NCBI GenBank assembly: GCA_020723385.1
Contig: DYIZ01000047.1
Span: 1 to 39,846, forward strand
Reading direction: 5' to 3'
Length of the DNA: 39,846 bases
From: Candidatus Aquidulcis sp.
Lineage (GTDB): Bacteria > Chloroflexota > Anaerolineae > Anaerolineales > UBA4823
Below the pieces are notes generated by a model that saw nothing but the letters and a program-made list of their open reading frames with translations, was not told the DNA's origin and searched no databases. The position numbers and the translations under genes are program-made. Positions within the stretch are counted from its first letter, which is position 1, and each line of letters starts with the position of its first letter. Shown piece after piece: positions 6,619-14,168 of this stretch.

Positions 6619-7872
6619 ATGACCCAATCTTCCGTTGATGTCCGGTCGCTCGATGTGACTCGCATCCGGTCCGATTTTCCCATTCTCAGGCGTGAAGTGC
6701 GCCCTGGGATACCATTGATATACCTGGATTCGACTGCTACCAGCCAGAAACCGGAGGCGGTGATTCGGGCTATGGATGAATTCTACCGTCAGTCGAACGC
6801 CAACATTCATCGCGGCATTCACGTCCTGGCCGAAGAGTCCACTGCGGCCTATGAATTGGCGCGCGAAAAAGTAGCCCAATTCATTGGCGCACCGGCCGCC
6901 CGGCAGATCATTTTCACCCGTAACACCACCGAAGCGATCAATCTGGTGGCCTATGCCTGGGGACGGGCTAATTTAACGGCGGGCGGTGTGGGCATCCTGA
7001 CCGAGATGGAGCATCACTCCAACCTGGTGCCGTGGCACATCCTGGCAGCGGAGAAAAACCTGCGGCTGGAATTCATCCCCGTGGCGCCGGATGGGATGCT
7101 GGACCTCGATGAGTACCGCCGCCTGCTCGATCACCAGCCGAAGCTGGTCTCGTTCACCCACATGTCGAACGTGCTTGGCACGATCACCCCGGCGGCAGAA
7201 ATCATCCGCCTGGCGCACGAGGCCGGGGCGGTGACGCTCCTGGATGGCGCGCAATCGGTGCCGCACTTTCCCGTGAACGTGCAGTCACTCGATGTTGATT
7301 TTCTGGCCTTCTCGGCTCACAAGATGTGCGGCCCGACGGGGATCGGCGTGCTCTATGGGCGCAAAAGCCTGTTGGAGGCCATGCCTCCCTTCCTCGGCGG
7401 CGGCGATATGATCAAACGGGTGCATCTGCGCTCGTTCGCGGCCAACGATCTGCCGCACAAGTTCGAGGCCGGCACCCCGGCGATTGCCGAAGCCATCGGG
7501 TTGGGCGCGGCCATTGATTATCTCACCTCCGTGGGAATGGACGCGATTGCCGCTCATGAGCAGGAAATCATTGCCTATGCTCTCGAACGACTCGAAGAAG
7601 TGCCTGGCGTGAAAGTCTTCGGCCCCTCGGCGGAACACAAAGGCGGAGTGGCTGCATTCACGTTCCCCGGCGTCCATCCGCACGATGTGTCGCAAATCCT
7701 CGATCAGGCGGGCATCGCCGTGCGCGCCGGGCATCACTGCGCCCAACCGCTGCACGAGAAATACGGCATTCCCGCCACCACCCGCGCCAGCTTTTACCTC
7801 TACAATACCTCGGAAGAGGTGGATAAATTGGTAGAGGGGCTGTATAAAGTCAAAGAAGTGTTCGGGATGTGA
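6619..7872 (+). CDS. sufS: Cysteine desulfurase SufS
   Basis: This 417-residue PLP enzyme converts cysteine to alanine and a protein-bound persulfide, supplying sulfur for the SufBCD scaffold. The PLP-binding lysine is Lys235 in F-S-A-H-K-M-C-G-P-T-G, and the catalytic cysteine is Cys374 in the R-A-G-H-H-C-A-Q-P motif characteristic of group II (SufS/CsdA) enzymes. Length and the Y-L-D-S-T-A-T-S-Q-K-P opening agree with SufS. An AACGAGG ribosome site precedes the ATG. The sulfur acceptor is probably the SufU-like protein encoded next, since no sufE is present. Confidence 0.97.
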   Translation: MTQSSVDVRSLDVTRIRSDFPILRREVRPGIPLIYLDSTATSQKPEAVIRAMDEFYRQSNANIHRGIHVLAEESTAAYELAREKVAQFIGAPAARQIIFTRNTTEAINLVAYAWGRANLTAGGVGILTEMEHHSNLVPWHILAAEKNLRLEFIPVAPDGMLDLDEYRRLLDHQPKLVSFTHMSNVLGTITPAAEIIRLAHEAGAVTLLDGAQSVPHFPVNVQSLDVDFLAFSAHKMCGPTGIGVLYGRKSLLEAMPPFLGGGDMIKRVHLRSFAANDLPHKFEAGTPAIAEAIGLGAAIDYLTSVGMDAIAAHEQEIIAYALERLEEVPGVKVFGPSAEHKGGVAAFTFPGVHPHDVSQILDQAGIAVRAGHHCAQPLHEKYGIPATTRASFYLYNTSEEVDKLVEGLYKVKEVFGM

Positions 7873-7879
7873 ATGAGGG

Positions 7880-7943
7880 AAAACGGAAAACGTAAAACGT
7901 AAAACGTAAAACGTGAGGTGCTCTTTACGGATTACGTTTTACG
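7880..7943. repeat. Five tandem 7-bp AAAACGT units with a nearby inverted copy
   Basis: Units at 7880-7886 (AAAACGG), 7887-7893, 7894-7900, 7901-7907 and 7908-7914 are followed by ACGTTTTACG at 7934-7943, the reverse complement of CGTAAAACGT. The 106-nt sufS-sufU gap therefore could form a weak AT-rich hairpin. It may reduce expression of the distal genes, but no U-tract follows. Confidence 0.6.
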
Positions 7944-7978
7944 CGTTATGGTTCACAAGCCAGCAAAATCATCTACTT

Positions 7979-8374
7979 ATGGACGACTTATACCGCGAAA
8001 TCATCATAGATCGCTATAAAAACCCGCTGTATCGTGGCGCTCTCAACCCGAACGACATCTCGTTCGAAGACGACAACCCATTGTGCGGCGACCATATTCG
8101 TATAGACCTGCGCCTCGACGCAGACGGCCGCGTGAGTGAGGCCGCTTTCGACGGGCACGGCTGCGCCATCTCGCAGGCCTCGGCCGATTTGCTGATGGAA
8201 ACCATCCTCGGCAAAACTTTGGACGAGGTTAAAGCCCTGTCCCGCGAAGATATTCTCGAAATGCTCGGCATCGAATTGGGGCCGGTGCGCTTGAAGTGCG
8301 CCCTGCTCTCGTTGAAAGTGCTCAAAGCCGGGGCATACGGCTTGGGCGAAGCCAGCGACGAGTTAGTCGAATAA
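7979..8374 (+). CDS. sufU: SufU-like Fe-S assembly / sulfur-acceptor protein
   Basis: The protein has 131 residues from ATG 7979, where M-D-D-L-Y-R-E-I-I-I-D-R-Y-K-N-P matches the SufU/IscU N-terminus. The metal or sulfur ligands are Cys36 and Asp38 (P-L-C-G-D), Cys62 (G-H-G-C-A-I-S) and Cys107 (R-L-K-C-A-L-L-S). R-L-K-C-A is the SufU form (IscU has a histidine before the cysteine). The 45-residue distance from Cys62 to Cys107 is IscU-like: the insertion that lengthens B. subtilis SufU is mostly missing. In SUF systems lacking SufE, SufU takes the persulfide from SufS in a zinc-dependent way. No strong ribosome site is visible. Confidence 0.9.
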   Translation: MDDLYREIIIDRYKNPLYRGALNPNDISFEDDNPLCGDHIRIDLRLDADGRVSEAAFDGHGCAISQASADLLMETILGKTLDEVKALSREDILEMLGIELGPVRLKCALLSLKVLKAGAYGLGEASDELVE

Positions 8375-8381
8375 ACAGTAA

Positions 8382-8416
8382 AAAACCTCACAGGTTTTGA
8401 AAATCTGTGAGGTTTT
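8382..8416 (+). terminator. CCTCACAG-type hairpin between sufU and the Rieske gene
   Basis: AAAACCTCACAG (8382-8393) pairs perfectly over 12 bp with CTGTGAGGTTTT (8405-8416) around an 11-nt loop. The right arm ends in four T residues. It may be an attenuator that lowers expression of the Rieske gene, which starts 15 bases later. Closely related hairpins recur at 12375-12407 and 13308-13340. Confidence 0.6.
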
Positions 8417-8431
8417 CGAATCGGTGACAAT

Positions 8432-8782
8432 ATGTACAATTACGCTCAATTGGGGCAGGAACAAATCGAGTACGTGGCAGTTGCTGCCGTCGAGGAGCTG
8501 CCTGCTGGCGAGCGCCTTTTCGTGCAGATTGACCAGCAGCCGCTCATCGTTTTCAACATCGGGGGACAATATTTCGCCATCGGCGACGTGTGCTCACATG
8601 ATGGCAACATCCTCGACGATGCGCCCCTCGAAGGGTGGGAAGTGGTCTGCCCGCGCCACGGCGCTCATTTCGATATCCGCACTGGCAAGGTGATGGCGCT
8701 GCCCGCTGTCGAGGATATTCCCGCCTTCCCGGTGCGGGTAGTGGATGGGCAAATTGAGGTGGGGATGCCGGCGGAAAGTTGA
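8432..8782 (+). CDS. Rieske [2Fe-2S] ferredoxin-like protein
   Basis: This 116-residue soluble protein has a complete Rieske cluster-binding site: Cys54-x-His56 (V-C-S-H-D-G) and Cys73-x2-His76 (C-P-R-H-G-A-H-F). The following F-D-I-R-T-G-K-V motif is standard for bacterial Rieske ferredoxins of dioxygenase type. No oxygenase subunit is nearby and no transmembrane or Tat signal is present, so it is a cytoplasmic electron carrier. Its place as the last gene of the suf operon is common in Chloroflexota, Actinobacteria and Firmicutes and suggests it supplies electrons for, or is a product of, cluster assembly; that role is inferred. Confidence 0.92.
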   Translation: MYNYAQLGQEQIEYVAVAAVEELPAGERLFVQIDQQPLIVFNIGGQYFAIGDVCSHDGNILDDAPLEGWEVVCPRHGAHFDIRTGKVMALPAVEDIPAFPVRVVDGQIEVGMPAES

Positions 8783-8809
8783 AAGTCGAAGGTTGAAGGT
8801 GCGTTAAAT

Positions 8810-8850
8810 AGAAAACCTCCCCGCCGGCAAAATGCGGCGGGAAGTTTTCT
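8810..8850. terminator. Bidirectional terminator between converging suf operon and minus-strand operon
   Basis: AGAAAAC-CTCC-CCGCCG (8810-8826) pairs with CGGCGG-GAA-GTTTTCT (8835-8850) with one bulge and an 8-nt loop. A GC-rich core is flanked by an A-run on one side and a T-run on the other, so it can end transcripts from both directions. The stop codon of the leftward membrane-protein gene overlaps its edge. Confidence 0.8.
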
Positions 8851-9232
8851 ATTGGAGCAGCAAGCCTATTTTGTCAGGGTTGGTCGGCTGGGTGGGATCT
8901 GCCATAACCCGCACCACCGAGCCGGGTTGTACTTGCGACAGGCGAATCAGCGGCACAGTCACCGTTTTCTTGACCTGATACGCCGCATAGCCGGGGATTT
9001 GCACTTCGAGCAGCAGCGCGACACGCGGGTTATTGTTGATGAGCATTCCCGTGTCTTCCATTTGCACGATCAATGCTTCGCCTTGCGTCCCCGTCGCCAT
9101 CAGCGCCTCGGCTTTCTTGCTATTGTTGCGCATGATGATAAAGGGAATGGCAACTGCGGCTACTGTGATAACGGCAGTGCACAGCAGCGAAATCACCACA
9201 ATGGCGATGGTCAAGATAATTGTTGATGTCAT
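8849..9232 (-). CDS. Small membrane-anchored protein of unknown function (DUF3592-like)
   Basis: The protein has 127 residues from the ATG at 9232-9230, which has an AGGAGG ribosome site eight bases upstream. Residues 3-32 form one long hydrophobic segment (T-I-I-L-T-I-A-I-V-V to A-I-P-F-I-I-M). A short beta domain follows, ending in R-V-M-A-D-P-T-Q-P-T-N-P-D-K-I. The V-x-Y/A-D-P-x-N-P ending resembles DUF3592-type domains; that assignment is tentative. It lies 22 nt after miaA and is probably the last gene of the glycosyltransferase-yraN-miaA operon. Confidence 0.7.
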   Translation of the reverse strand: MTSTIILTIAIVVISLLCTAVITVAAVAIPFIIMRNNSKKAEALMATGTQGEALIVQMEDTGMLINNNPRVALLLEVQIPGYAAYQVKKTVTVPLIRLSQVQPGSVVRVMADPTQPTNPDKIGLLLQ

Positions 9233-9254
9233 TTTAGCCTCCTGAAGATTGTGA

Positions 9255-10193
9255 TTAATTCTGATGGGCAGACAGCCACTCGTTAATCGCAGCCGCCATA
9301 GCGTTGGTGGTCTGCGGGCCAACCGTAAACCAATGGATCTCGGGGTTATCGGGCTTGAACCAGTTGGCCTGGCGGCGGACGAATTGACGCGTCAACCGTT
9401 TCATCTGAACAACGGCCTCCTCGAGGGTGATATCACCTCGCAGGTGCGCGGCGACCTGCTGGTAGCCGATGGCTGACAGGGTCGGCAGCTCCGGAGAGAA
9501 TCCCAGGTCTAGCAGGCGGCGCACTTCGCCGACAAAGCCTGCCGCAAACATGGCCTCGATGCGGGCGTCAATCCGGGCGTACAGCTCTGGGCGGGGACGA
9601 TCGAGGCCGAGCATCAACGTCTGGTAAGGTGATAACCCTTTCGCCCGCTGGGTCGAGAACCGCCGCCCGGTGCTCAGAATCACCTCGAGGGCGCGCACGG
9701 TGCGGCGGACGTTCTGCGGTTCGATGATAGCGGCGGCCTGCGGGTCGAGAACGGCCAGCCGGGCGTGGAGCCCCAGCGGGCCAACCCGGTCCCCCCACTT
9801 TTCGAGGGCCTCTCGCAGCCGGGAGTCAGGCTGCGTCGGGGGAATATCCCATGCCTCGATCACCGCCCGCACATATTGCCCCGTCCCGCCGACGAGAAAT
9901 GGCAGCCATCCCCTCGCGTGAATATCGCCTATCAGCCGGTTGGCCTCCTTTTGGAAGCGCGCCAGGCTCCACACATCGTCCGGCTCGGCCACATCAATCA
10001 GGTGGTGGGGGACGCGGGCGCGCTCGGCAGGCGTGGGCTTGGCTGTGCCGATGTCCATCCCTCGGTAGAACAGGCGTGAATCCGCCGAGACGATCTCGCC
10101 GTTCAGCCGCGCGGCCAGTTGGATGGCGATCTCGGTCTTGCCGACCGCCGTGGGGCCAACGATCACGATGAGGGGGATTTCAGGAGACAGCAT
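9255..10193 (-). CDS. miaA: tRNA dimethylallyltransferase MiaA
   Basis: The protein has 312 residues from the ATG at 10193-10191. A frame extending to 10253 overlaps yraN more and adds 20 non-conserved residues. The P-loop G-P-T-A-V-G-K-T lies at residues 13-20, followed by E-I-V-S-A-D-S-R and the family motif G-M-D-I-G-T-A-K-P-T. V-P-H-H-L-I-D and L-V-G-G-T-G-Q-Y also match MiaA. The enzyme transfers a dimethylallyl group to N6 of A37 in tRNAs that read codons starting with U. It overlaps yraN by 14 nt. Confidence 0.95.
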   Translation of the reverse strand: MLSPEIPLIVIVGPTAVGKTEIAIQLAARLNGEIVSADSRLFYRGMDIGTAKPTPAERARVPHHLIDVAEPDDVWSLARFQKEANRLIGDIHARGWLPFLVGGTGQYVRAVIEAWDIPPTQPDSRLREALEKWGDRVGPLGLHARLAVLDPQAAAIIEPQNVRRTVRALEVILSTGRRFSTQRAKGLSPYQTLMLGLDRPRPELYARIDARIEAMFAAGFVGEVRRLLDLGFSPELPTLSAIGYQQVAAHLRGDITLEEAVVQMKRLTRQFVRRQANWFKPDNPEIHWFTVGPQTTNAMAAAINEWLSAHQN

Positions 10194-10557
10194 TTTCGAA
10201 ATGGATGATTTCCGGCGGCTGCCCGGCGCGCCGCTCGATGGCGATGACGTCAATCCGCCAGTCGCCGTCCAACTCGGGGTGGCTTTGCAGGTAGGCCTGG
10301 GCGGCAGCCAGGAGATGCGCCTGTTTGCGGGGTGTGATTGATTCTTCGGGCCGGCCGAAAGTGCGGCTGCTGCGGGCTTTGACTTCGACGAAAATCACAA
10401 CGGATGGCGAAGGCTGCTGGATGACGAGATCCAGCTCGCCGTGAGCGGTGCGGGCGTTGCGGTCGAGCAGGCGGTAGCCGCGCCGGGTGAGATAATCGGC
10501 GGCCAGGCTCTCGCCCCAGCGTCCCAACGACTGACGGTGGTTGGTCACGAGCGCCAC
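10180..10557 (-). CDS. YraN/UPF0102 family protein (predicted endonuclease fold)
   Basis: This 125-residue protein has the UPF0102 hallmarks: G-R-W-G-E-S-L-A-A-D-Y-L near the N-terminus, then the restriction-endonuclease-like core H-G-E-L-D-L-V and V-F-V-E-V-K-A-R-S-S (the E-x-D...E-x-K pattern), then I-T-P-R-K-Q-A-H. The family is widely conserved and related in fold to Holliday-junction resolvases, but its cellular role is unproven. It overlaps the glycosyltransferase by 13 nt and miaA by 14 nt, so the three genes form a tight operon. Confidence 0.9.
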   Translation of the reverse strand: MALVTNHRQSLGRWGESLAADYLTRRGYRLLDRNARTAHGELDLVIQQPSPSVVIFVEVKARSSRTFGRPEESITPRKQAHLLAAAQAYLQSHPELDGDWRIDVIAIERRAGQPPEIIHFENAVS

Positions 10558-11744
10558 TTGTCCACGAGCCGGGTCAGCCGCGCCCGCAGCCGGTATTTAT
10601 GATCTGCCGAGGCCACCAGGATGCGCTCGTAATGGCCGAGCATGATCTGGCTGGTGCGCGAGATATCGTAATCGTGAGAGGCGCGGCGGGCATTTTCTCC
10701 CATTACCCGGCAATTATCTGGTTCTGTTACCAATCGCACCATCCTGGCAGTGAAGGCAGCCAGGTCATTGGATGACAGGTAGCCGGTCAGGCTATCCTGT
10801 ACCGTATCGCTGACTCCGGGAGAAATGATGCCCAATACCGGCAGCCCGGAGGCCATCGCTTCGATGACGGAGAGCGGGTGAACCTCGGTGACGGAGGCGG
10901 TCACGAAGGCGTTGGCCATAGCCAGGTAGCAGGGCAACTGTTCGTAAGGCACCATCCCGGTGAATCGCACCCGGCTGGCGATCCCCAGCCGGTTGACTTG
11001 ATCCTCCAGGTTTTCGCGTTCAGGCCCGCCGCCGATGATCAACAGGCTGACACGGCTGAAGGCTTCGGCCAGTCCGGCGAATGCACGCAGCAGGAAGGGC
11101 AGGTTTTTCTCGGGACCCAGGCGGCCAACGTAGGTCAGGATCACATCCTCCGGCGTAAAGCCGAGATCGTTCCGGCTCACCGGCTGCGCCGGGCAGTAAA
11201 AAGAAGATAAGTCAACGCCGTTGGGGACGACTTCGATGGGCGCATCAATTCCCAACTTCACCAAAACTTCCTTCATCCCTTGCGAGGGCGCTATGACCAG
11301 ATCGCACGCCCGGCAGAAAGGCGGCAGGTAGGCTTGCAGCATCGTCTCGCCAACCAGATCGCCAAGCACCGGAAGGTAGACTTGCGCGTACAGATCGTAT
11401 CGGGTATGGTTGGTGAAAATAATGGGGATGCCGCGCGGCCGGCAGTATGAGAGCGCCAGCCTTCCGCCCTGGAATGGGTGGTGGACGTGAACCAGATCCA
11501 TGCTGTAAAGCAGCTTGCGCGCCGGGCGAGAATAGTTGAAATTCAGATAATAGCCGGTATCCACGAGCGGCAGGCCGGGCGAGCGAATGATATTTGGCTC
11601 ATCGTCTTTGAAGTTGATATCGCCGAACGTGAATACGAACACCTCATGCCCCAGGCTTTCCAGGTGTTTTTTGTTCAATGCGATGTAATTCGTTATCCCG
11701 CTGACATGGGGCTTGTAGGCGTCAGCAATCATTCCGATGCGCAT
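10545..11744 (-). CDS. Family 4 glycosyltransferase (GT-B fold)
   Basis: This 399-residue protein has the usual length of a GT4 retaining glycosyltransferase. The N-terminal domain opens with R-I-G-M-I-A-D-A-Y-K-P-H-V-S-G, the acceptor-side glycine-rich loop of PimB-like enzymes. The C-terminal donor domain contains V-P-N-G-V-D-L, V-G-R-L-G-P-E-K-N-L and the E-x7-E motif with Glu287 and Glu295 (E-V-H-P-L-S-V-I-E-A-M-A-S-G-L-P). It probably builds a glycolipid or polysaccharide at the cytoplasmic membrane face; the sugar is unknown. GGAGG eight bases before the ATG supports the start. It heads a leftward operon. Confidence 0.93.
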   Translation of the reverse strand: MRIGMIADAYKPHVSGITNYIALNKKHLESLGHEVFVFTFGDINFKDDEPNIIRSPGLPLVDTGYYLNFNYSRPARKLLYSMDLVHVHHPFQGGRLALSYCRPRGIPIIFTNHTRYDLYAQVYLPVLGDLVGETMLQAYLPPFCRACDLVIAPSQGMKEVLVKLGIDAPIEVVPNGVDLSSFYCPAQPVSRNDLGFTPEDVILTYVGRLGPEKNLPFLLRAFAGLAEAFSRVSLLIIGGGPERENLEDQVNRLGIASRVRFTGMVPYEQLPCYLAMANAFVTASVTEVHPLSVIEAMASGLPVLGIISPGVSDTVQDSLTGYLSSNDLAAFTARMVRLVTEPDNCRVMGENARRASHDYDISRTSQIMLGHYERILVASADHKYRLRARLTRLVDKWRS

Positions 11745-11817
11745 CGGATGTCCTCCATCAATCAGAATATATCCTAAGTGATGATACGGAAATCGTCAAG
11801 CATTGTTGCGAGGCGAT

Positions 11818-11823
11818 TATAAT
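11818..11823 (+). promoter_or_regulatory. -10 box (TATAAT) six bases before the cobalamin adenosyltransferase start codon
   Basis: TATAAT at 11818-11823 ends six bases before the ATG at 11830, so the predicted transcription start coincides with the ATG. No Shine-Dalgarno lies in range, which fits a leaderless mRNA. No convincing -35 hexamer is seen. Confidence 0.45.
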
Positions 11824-11829
11824 TATGGC

Positions 11830-12375
11830 ATGACTCGATTTTATACACGCAACGGAGACGATGGCTACACCGGTTTGCTCGGTGAGGGCCGTTACCCGAA
11901 ATCGGATGACCGCCTAGAAGCGGTGGGTGCGGTGGACGAAGCGGGCGCTGCCCTGGGGGTGGCGCGCGCTACCAGCCGGTCGCCGCGCACGGCGGAGATT
12001 CTGCTGGCTGCCCAGCGGGATCTGTATCTTATGATGGCGGAAGTCGCGGCGACCCCCGAAAATGCCGCCCGTTTCCGGCAGATTGACCCCGCGCGGGTGA
12101 GCTGGCTCGAAGAGCAGGCGGACGCCATCTCGGAAGTGGTCGCCATCCCGCGTGAATTCATCATCCCCGGCGACACCCCGTCGGGCGCAGTGCTCGATCT
12201 GGCGCGCACGGTTGTCCGCCGCGCCGAACGGCGGGTGACGCGTCTGGCCCTCGACGGCGTGCTCGAGAACCGGGAGATACTGCGCTACCTCAACCGGCTG
12301 TCGTCATTATGCTTTGTTTTGGAGTTGTTCGAGAATACCCTGGCGGGCAAAGATTCCCCCACTTTGGCAAAATAA
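11830..12375 (+). CDS. Cob(I)alamin adenosyltransferase, PduO type
   Basis: The protein has 181 residues from ATG 11830, whose first residues M-T-R-F-Y-T-R-N-G-D-D-G-Y-T match the PduO-type ATP-binding N-terminus. Further motifs are D-R-L-E-A-V-G-A-V-D-E and, near the C-terminus, L-A-R-T-V-V-R-R-A-E-R-R-V, the helix that binds ATP and cobalamin. The enzyme transfers the adenosyl group of ATP to cob(I)alamin to form adenosylcobalamin, in the cytoplasm. It stands alone between a divergent glycosyltransferase and a convergent DsbA gene. A BtuF-like protein is encoded further right (32067), but no other B12 gene lies nearby. Confidence 0.93.
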   Translation: MTRFYTRNGDDGYTGLLGEGRYPKSDDRLEAVGAVDEAGAALGVARATSRSPRTAEILLAAQRDLYLMMAEVAATPENAARFRQIDPARVSWLEEQADAISEVVAIPREFIIPGDTPSGAVLDLARTVVRRAERRVTRLALDGVLENREILRYLNRLSSLCFVLELFENTLAGKDSPTLAK

Positions 12376-12407
12376 GACCTCACGGGCTTGTAAAACCTGT
12401 GAGGTCT
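12375..12407. terminator. CCTCAC hairpin between converging genes
   Basis: AGACCTCACGGG (12375-12386) pairs with CCTGTGAGGTCT (12396-12407) over 12 bp including one G-U pair, around a 9-nt loop. It overlaps the TAA of the adenosyltransferase and lies in the gap between two convergent genes, a typical position for a shared terminator. No long U-tract follows on the plus strand, so its strength is uncertain. Confidence 0.6.
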
Positions 12408-12427
12408 CGTCGTGAATTCTATAATCC

Positions 12428-13198
12428 TTATGGCAGCGCTGCTTCGATCGCTTGCTGCATTTGCTCATAGGAGGGGATGTACCCGGGTGCGACCGCATTA
12501 CCATTGACGAATACACCCGGCGTGCCGGTAACCCCGATCTGCCGTCCTAAATCCAAATCAGCGGTAATCTGGCTTTTGTAGCGATTTTCTGCAAAGCACG
12601 CGTTGAACGCGTCCATGTCCAACCCCAAATTGTCAGCAAAAGCTATCAGCCGCTTATCTGCAAACCCGCCTTCGTTTTCTCCATCCCAATTGGCAAACAG
12701 GATGTCATGATAATCCCAGAATCGGCCTTGCTCGTTGGCGCATAAGCTGGCATTAGCCGCCTGGTCCGATTCTTTAGTTAAGACGCGATCGTCCAGGAAC
12801 GGAAAGTGGTGAAAGACGTAATAGATTTTCCCGGTTTTGATATAGGCTTCGATGAGACGTGTTTCCACGTCCTCGGTGAAACTTTTGCACGCCGGGCATT
12901 GGAAATCTTCGTATACATCAACTCTCACTGGTGCATTCGGATCACCCATGGACATGCCATCGGTTTGAGGTCGCTCAGAGGGGTTTATAGCAATAACCGC
13001 ACCAACGGGTGTCGCAGCGGCAATGATGGAAGGTACCGCGACAAACCCAGCTACAACCACCACAAAGATGCCGATAATTGCAAAGGTAATCAACTGCTGG
13101 CGGCGCTCTTTCTTACGACGACGTTCCTGTAGGATTTGCTTCTTCCCCGCGCCGGATGTCGCGCGGCTTTGCTTATTGATTGAGGTAATTTCGCTCAT
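12428..13198 (-). CDS. Membrane-anchored DsbA-like thiol oxidoreductase (CPAC)
   Basis: This 256-residue protein has a basic, lysine/arginine-rich cytoplasmic N-terminus (residues 1-34), one transmembrane anchor (about 37-60, I-I-G-I-F-V-V-V-V-A), then a thioredoxin-fold domain. The active site is Cys101-Pro-Ala-Cys104 after E-D-F-Q, and the cis-proline loop is V-T-G-T-P-G-V-F-V-N-G. Such DsbA/BdbD-like proteins form or isomerise disulfides in proteins outside the cytoplasmic membrane. It is a tandem paralogue of the next gene and shares its promoter element. GGAG lies about seven bases before the ATG. Confidence 0.9.
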   Translation of the reverse strand: MSEITSINKQSRATSGAGKKQILQERRRKKERRQQLITFAIIGIFVVVVAGFVAVPSIIAAATPVGAVIAINPSERPQTDGMSMGDPNAPVRVDVYEDFQCPACKSFTEDVETRLIEAYIKTGKIYYVFHHFPFLDDRVLTKESDQAANASLCANEQGRFWDYHDILFANWDGENEGGFADKRLIAFADNLGLDMDAFNACFAENRYKSQITADLDLGRQIGVTGTPGVFVNGNAVAPGYIPSYEQMQQAIEAALP

Positions 13199-13232
13199 TC
13201 TGATACTCCATAATTACTATGATATTTATCAT

Positions 13233-13261
13233 ATTTTGCCATGAGGCAGCGGGTTTGTCCA
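13233..13261 (-). promoter_or_regulatory. Promoter of the CPAC DsbA gene, copy B of a conserved element
   Basis: On the minus strand TGGACA (13261-13256) and TGG-CAAAAT (-10 at 13238-13233, extended TGn form) are separated by 17 bp. The same arrangement and nearly the same spacer occur before the paralogous gene at 14169-14197. The spacer holds TGCC-TCAT-GGCA, a short dyad. Confidence 0.6.
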
Positions 13262-13303
13262 GGGGTGTAGGCGAATACTCACGGTTTACTTATCAACCAA
13301 AAT

Positions 13304-13340
13304 AAAAAAACCTCACAGGTTTCTAAAACCTGTGAGGTTT
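13304..13340 (-). terminator. Rho-independent terminator of the CPFC DsbA gene
   Basis: The arms at 13308-13322 and 13326-13340 form a perfect 15-bp stem of the CCTCACAGG family with a 3-nt loop. On the minus strand the stem runs into a T-tract from the A-run at 13304-13310. This fits the end of the leftward gene that stops at 13367. Confidence 0.85.
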
Positions 13341-13366
13341 GATGATGATTGAGATGAGCCTATCTC

Positions 13367-14134
13367 TTACGGAGTTGCGGCTGCAAGTGCGGCTTCGATT
13401 TCCTGCGCGAATTGATCGAAAGGCAATGCCCCGGTTATCACTTTACCATTGATCACAAACGCGGGGGTGGCGCTGATCCCCAAAGCTTTGCCATCAACCT
13501 GGTCCTGCGCGATCCGGTCAAGGAATTTATCCTCTCGAAGACATAGCCGGAATTGTCCCATATCAAGGCTGAGATTTTCGGCGAAGGCGATCAGGCGTTT
13601 CTCGGTAAAGTCGCCAACATTTTCACCGGTGTGGTTGTACATGAGATAATCATGGTATTCCCAGAATTTATTTTGCTCTCCGGCGCAATATGCAGCTTCG
13701 CCAGCCGCGACCGACTCGGAGCCGATCCACTGCCCAAAAGTGCGGTACACGAAATAAACTTTGCCTGTGTTCACGTAGGCCTCGATGATTTGCTCCTCGA
13801 TTCCACTGGTTGTGAATTTAGCACAAAAAGGACATTGGAAGTCGGAATATTCGACAATCTGAACCGGGGCGTTGGGATCACCGGCGGCATTGTCTTGGGT
13901 TTGCGCTCTAGCAACTGGTGAGATGGTTACGATATTACCAACCGGCGTCAAGGCTGAAATAATGGATGGCAGCGCAATGAAAAAGGCTACCACCACTACG
14001 AAGATCCCAATTATTGAAAAGAGCATCAGGCGCTGGCGGCGCTGCCTTTTGCGGCGGCGCTCCTGCAAAAGTAATTTTTTCCCGCCGCCGGATGGCGCCC
14101 GGTCTTGCTTTTTACTTGTGGTCATATCACTCAT
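13367..14134 (-). CDS. Membrane-anchored DsbA-like thiol oxidoreductase (CPFC)
   Basis: This 255-residue protein has the same plan as its neighbour: a basic N-terminus, one transmembrane segment (about 38-60) and a thioredoxin domain with Cys101-Pro-Phe-Cys104 after Y-S-D-F-Q. The cis-proline loop is I-S-A-T-P-A-F-V-I-N-G. The two proteins align almost without gaps over the first 105 residues, so they arose by tandem duplication. CPFC versus CPAC suggests different redox potentials or partners. AGGAG seven bases before the ATG supports the start. It has its own promoter and terminator, so the paralogues are expressed separately. Confidence 0.9.
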   Translation of the reverse strand: MSDMTTSKKQDRAPSGGGKKLLLQERRRKRQRRQRLMLFSIIGIFVVVVAFFIALPSIISALTPVGNIVTISPVARAQTQDNAAGDPNAPVQIVEYSDFQCPFCAKFTTSGIEEQIIEAYVNTGKVYFVYRTFGQWIGSESVAAGEAAYCAGEQNKFWEYHDYLMYNHTGENVGDFTEKRLIAFAENLSLDMGQFRLCLREDKFLDRIAQDQVDGKALGISATPAFVINGKVITGALPFDQFAQEIEAALAAATP

Positions 14135-14168
14135 TTGGAAGCTCCTGGGGTTTGGATAACAGGGTCAC

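Noticed and set aside
7880-7914. Tandem units that might suggest a CRISPR array
   Set aside because: The units are 7 bp and contiguous with no spacers.
11745-11829. Cobalamin riboswitch before the adenosyltransferase
   Set aside because: The gap is only 85 nt and the -10 box leaves no leader; a cobalamin riboswitch needs about 200 nt.
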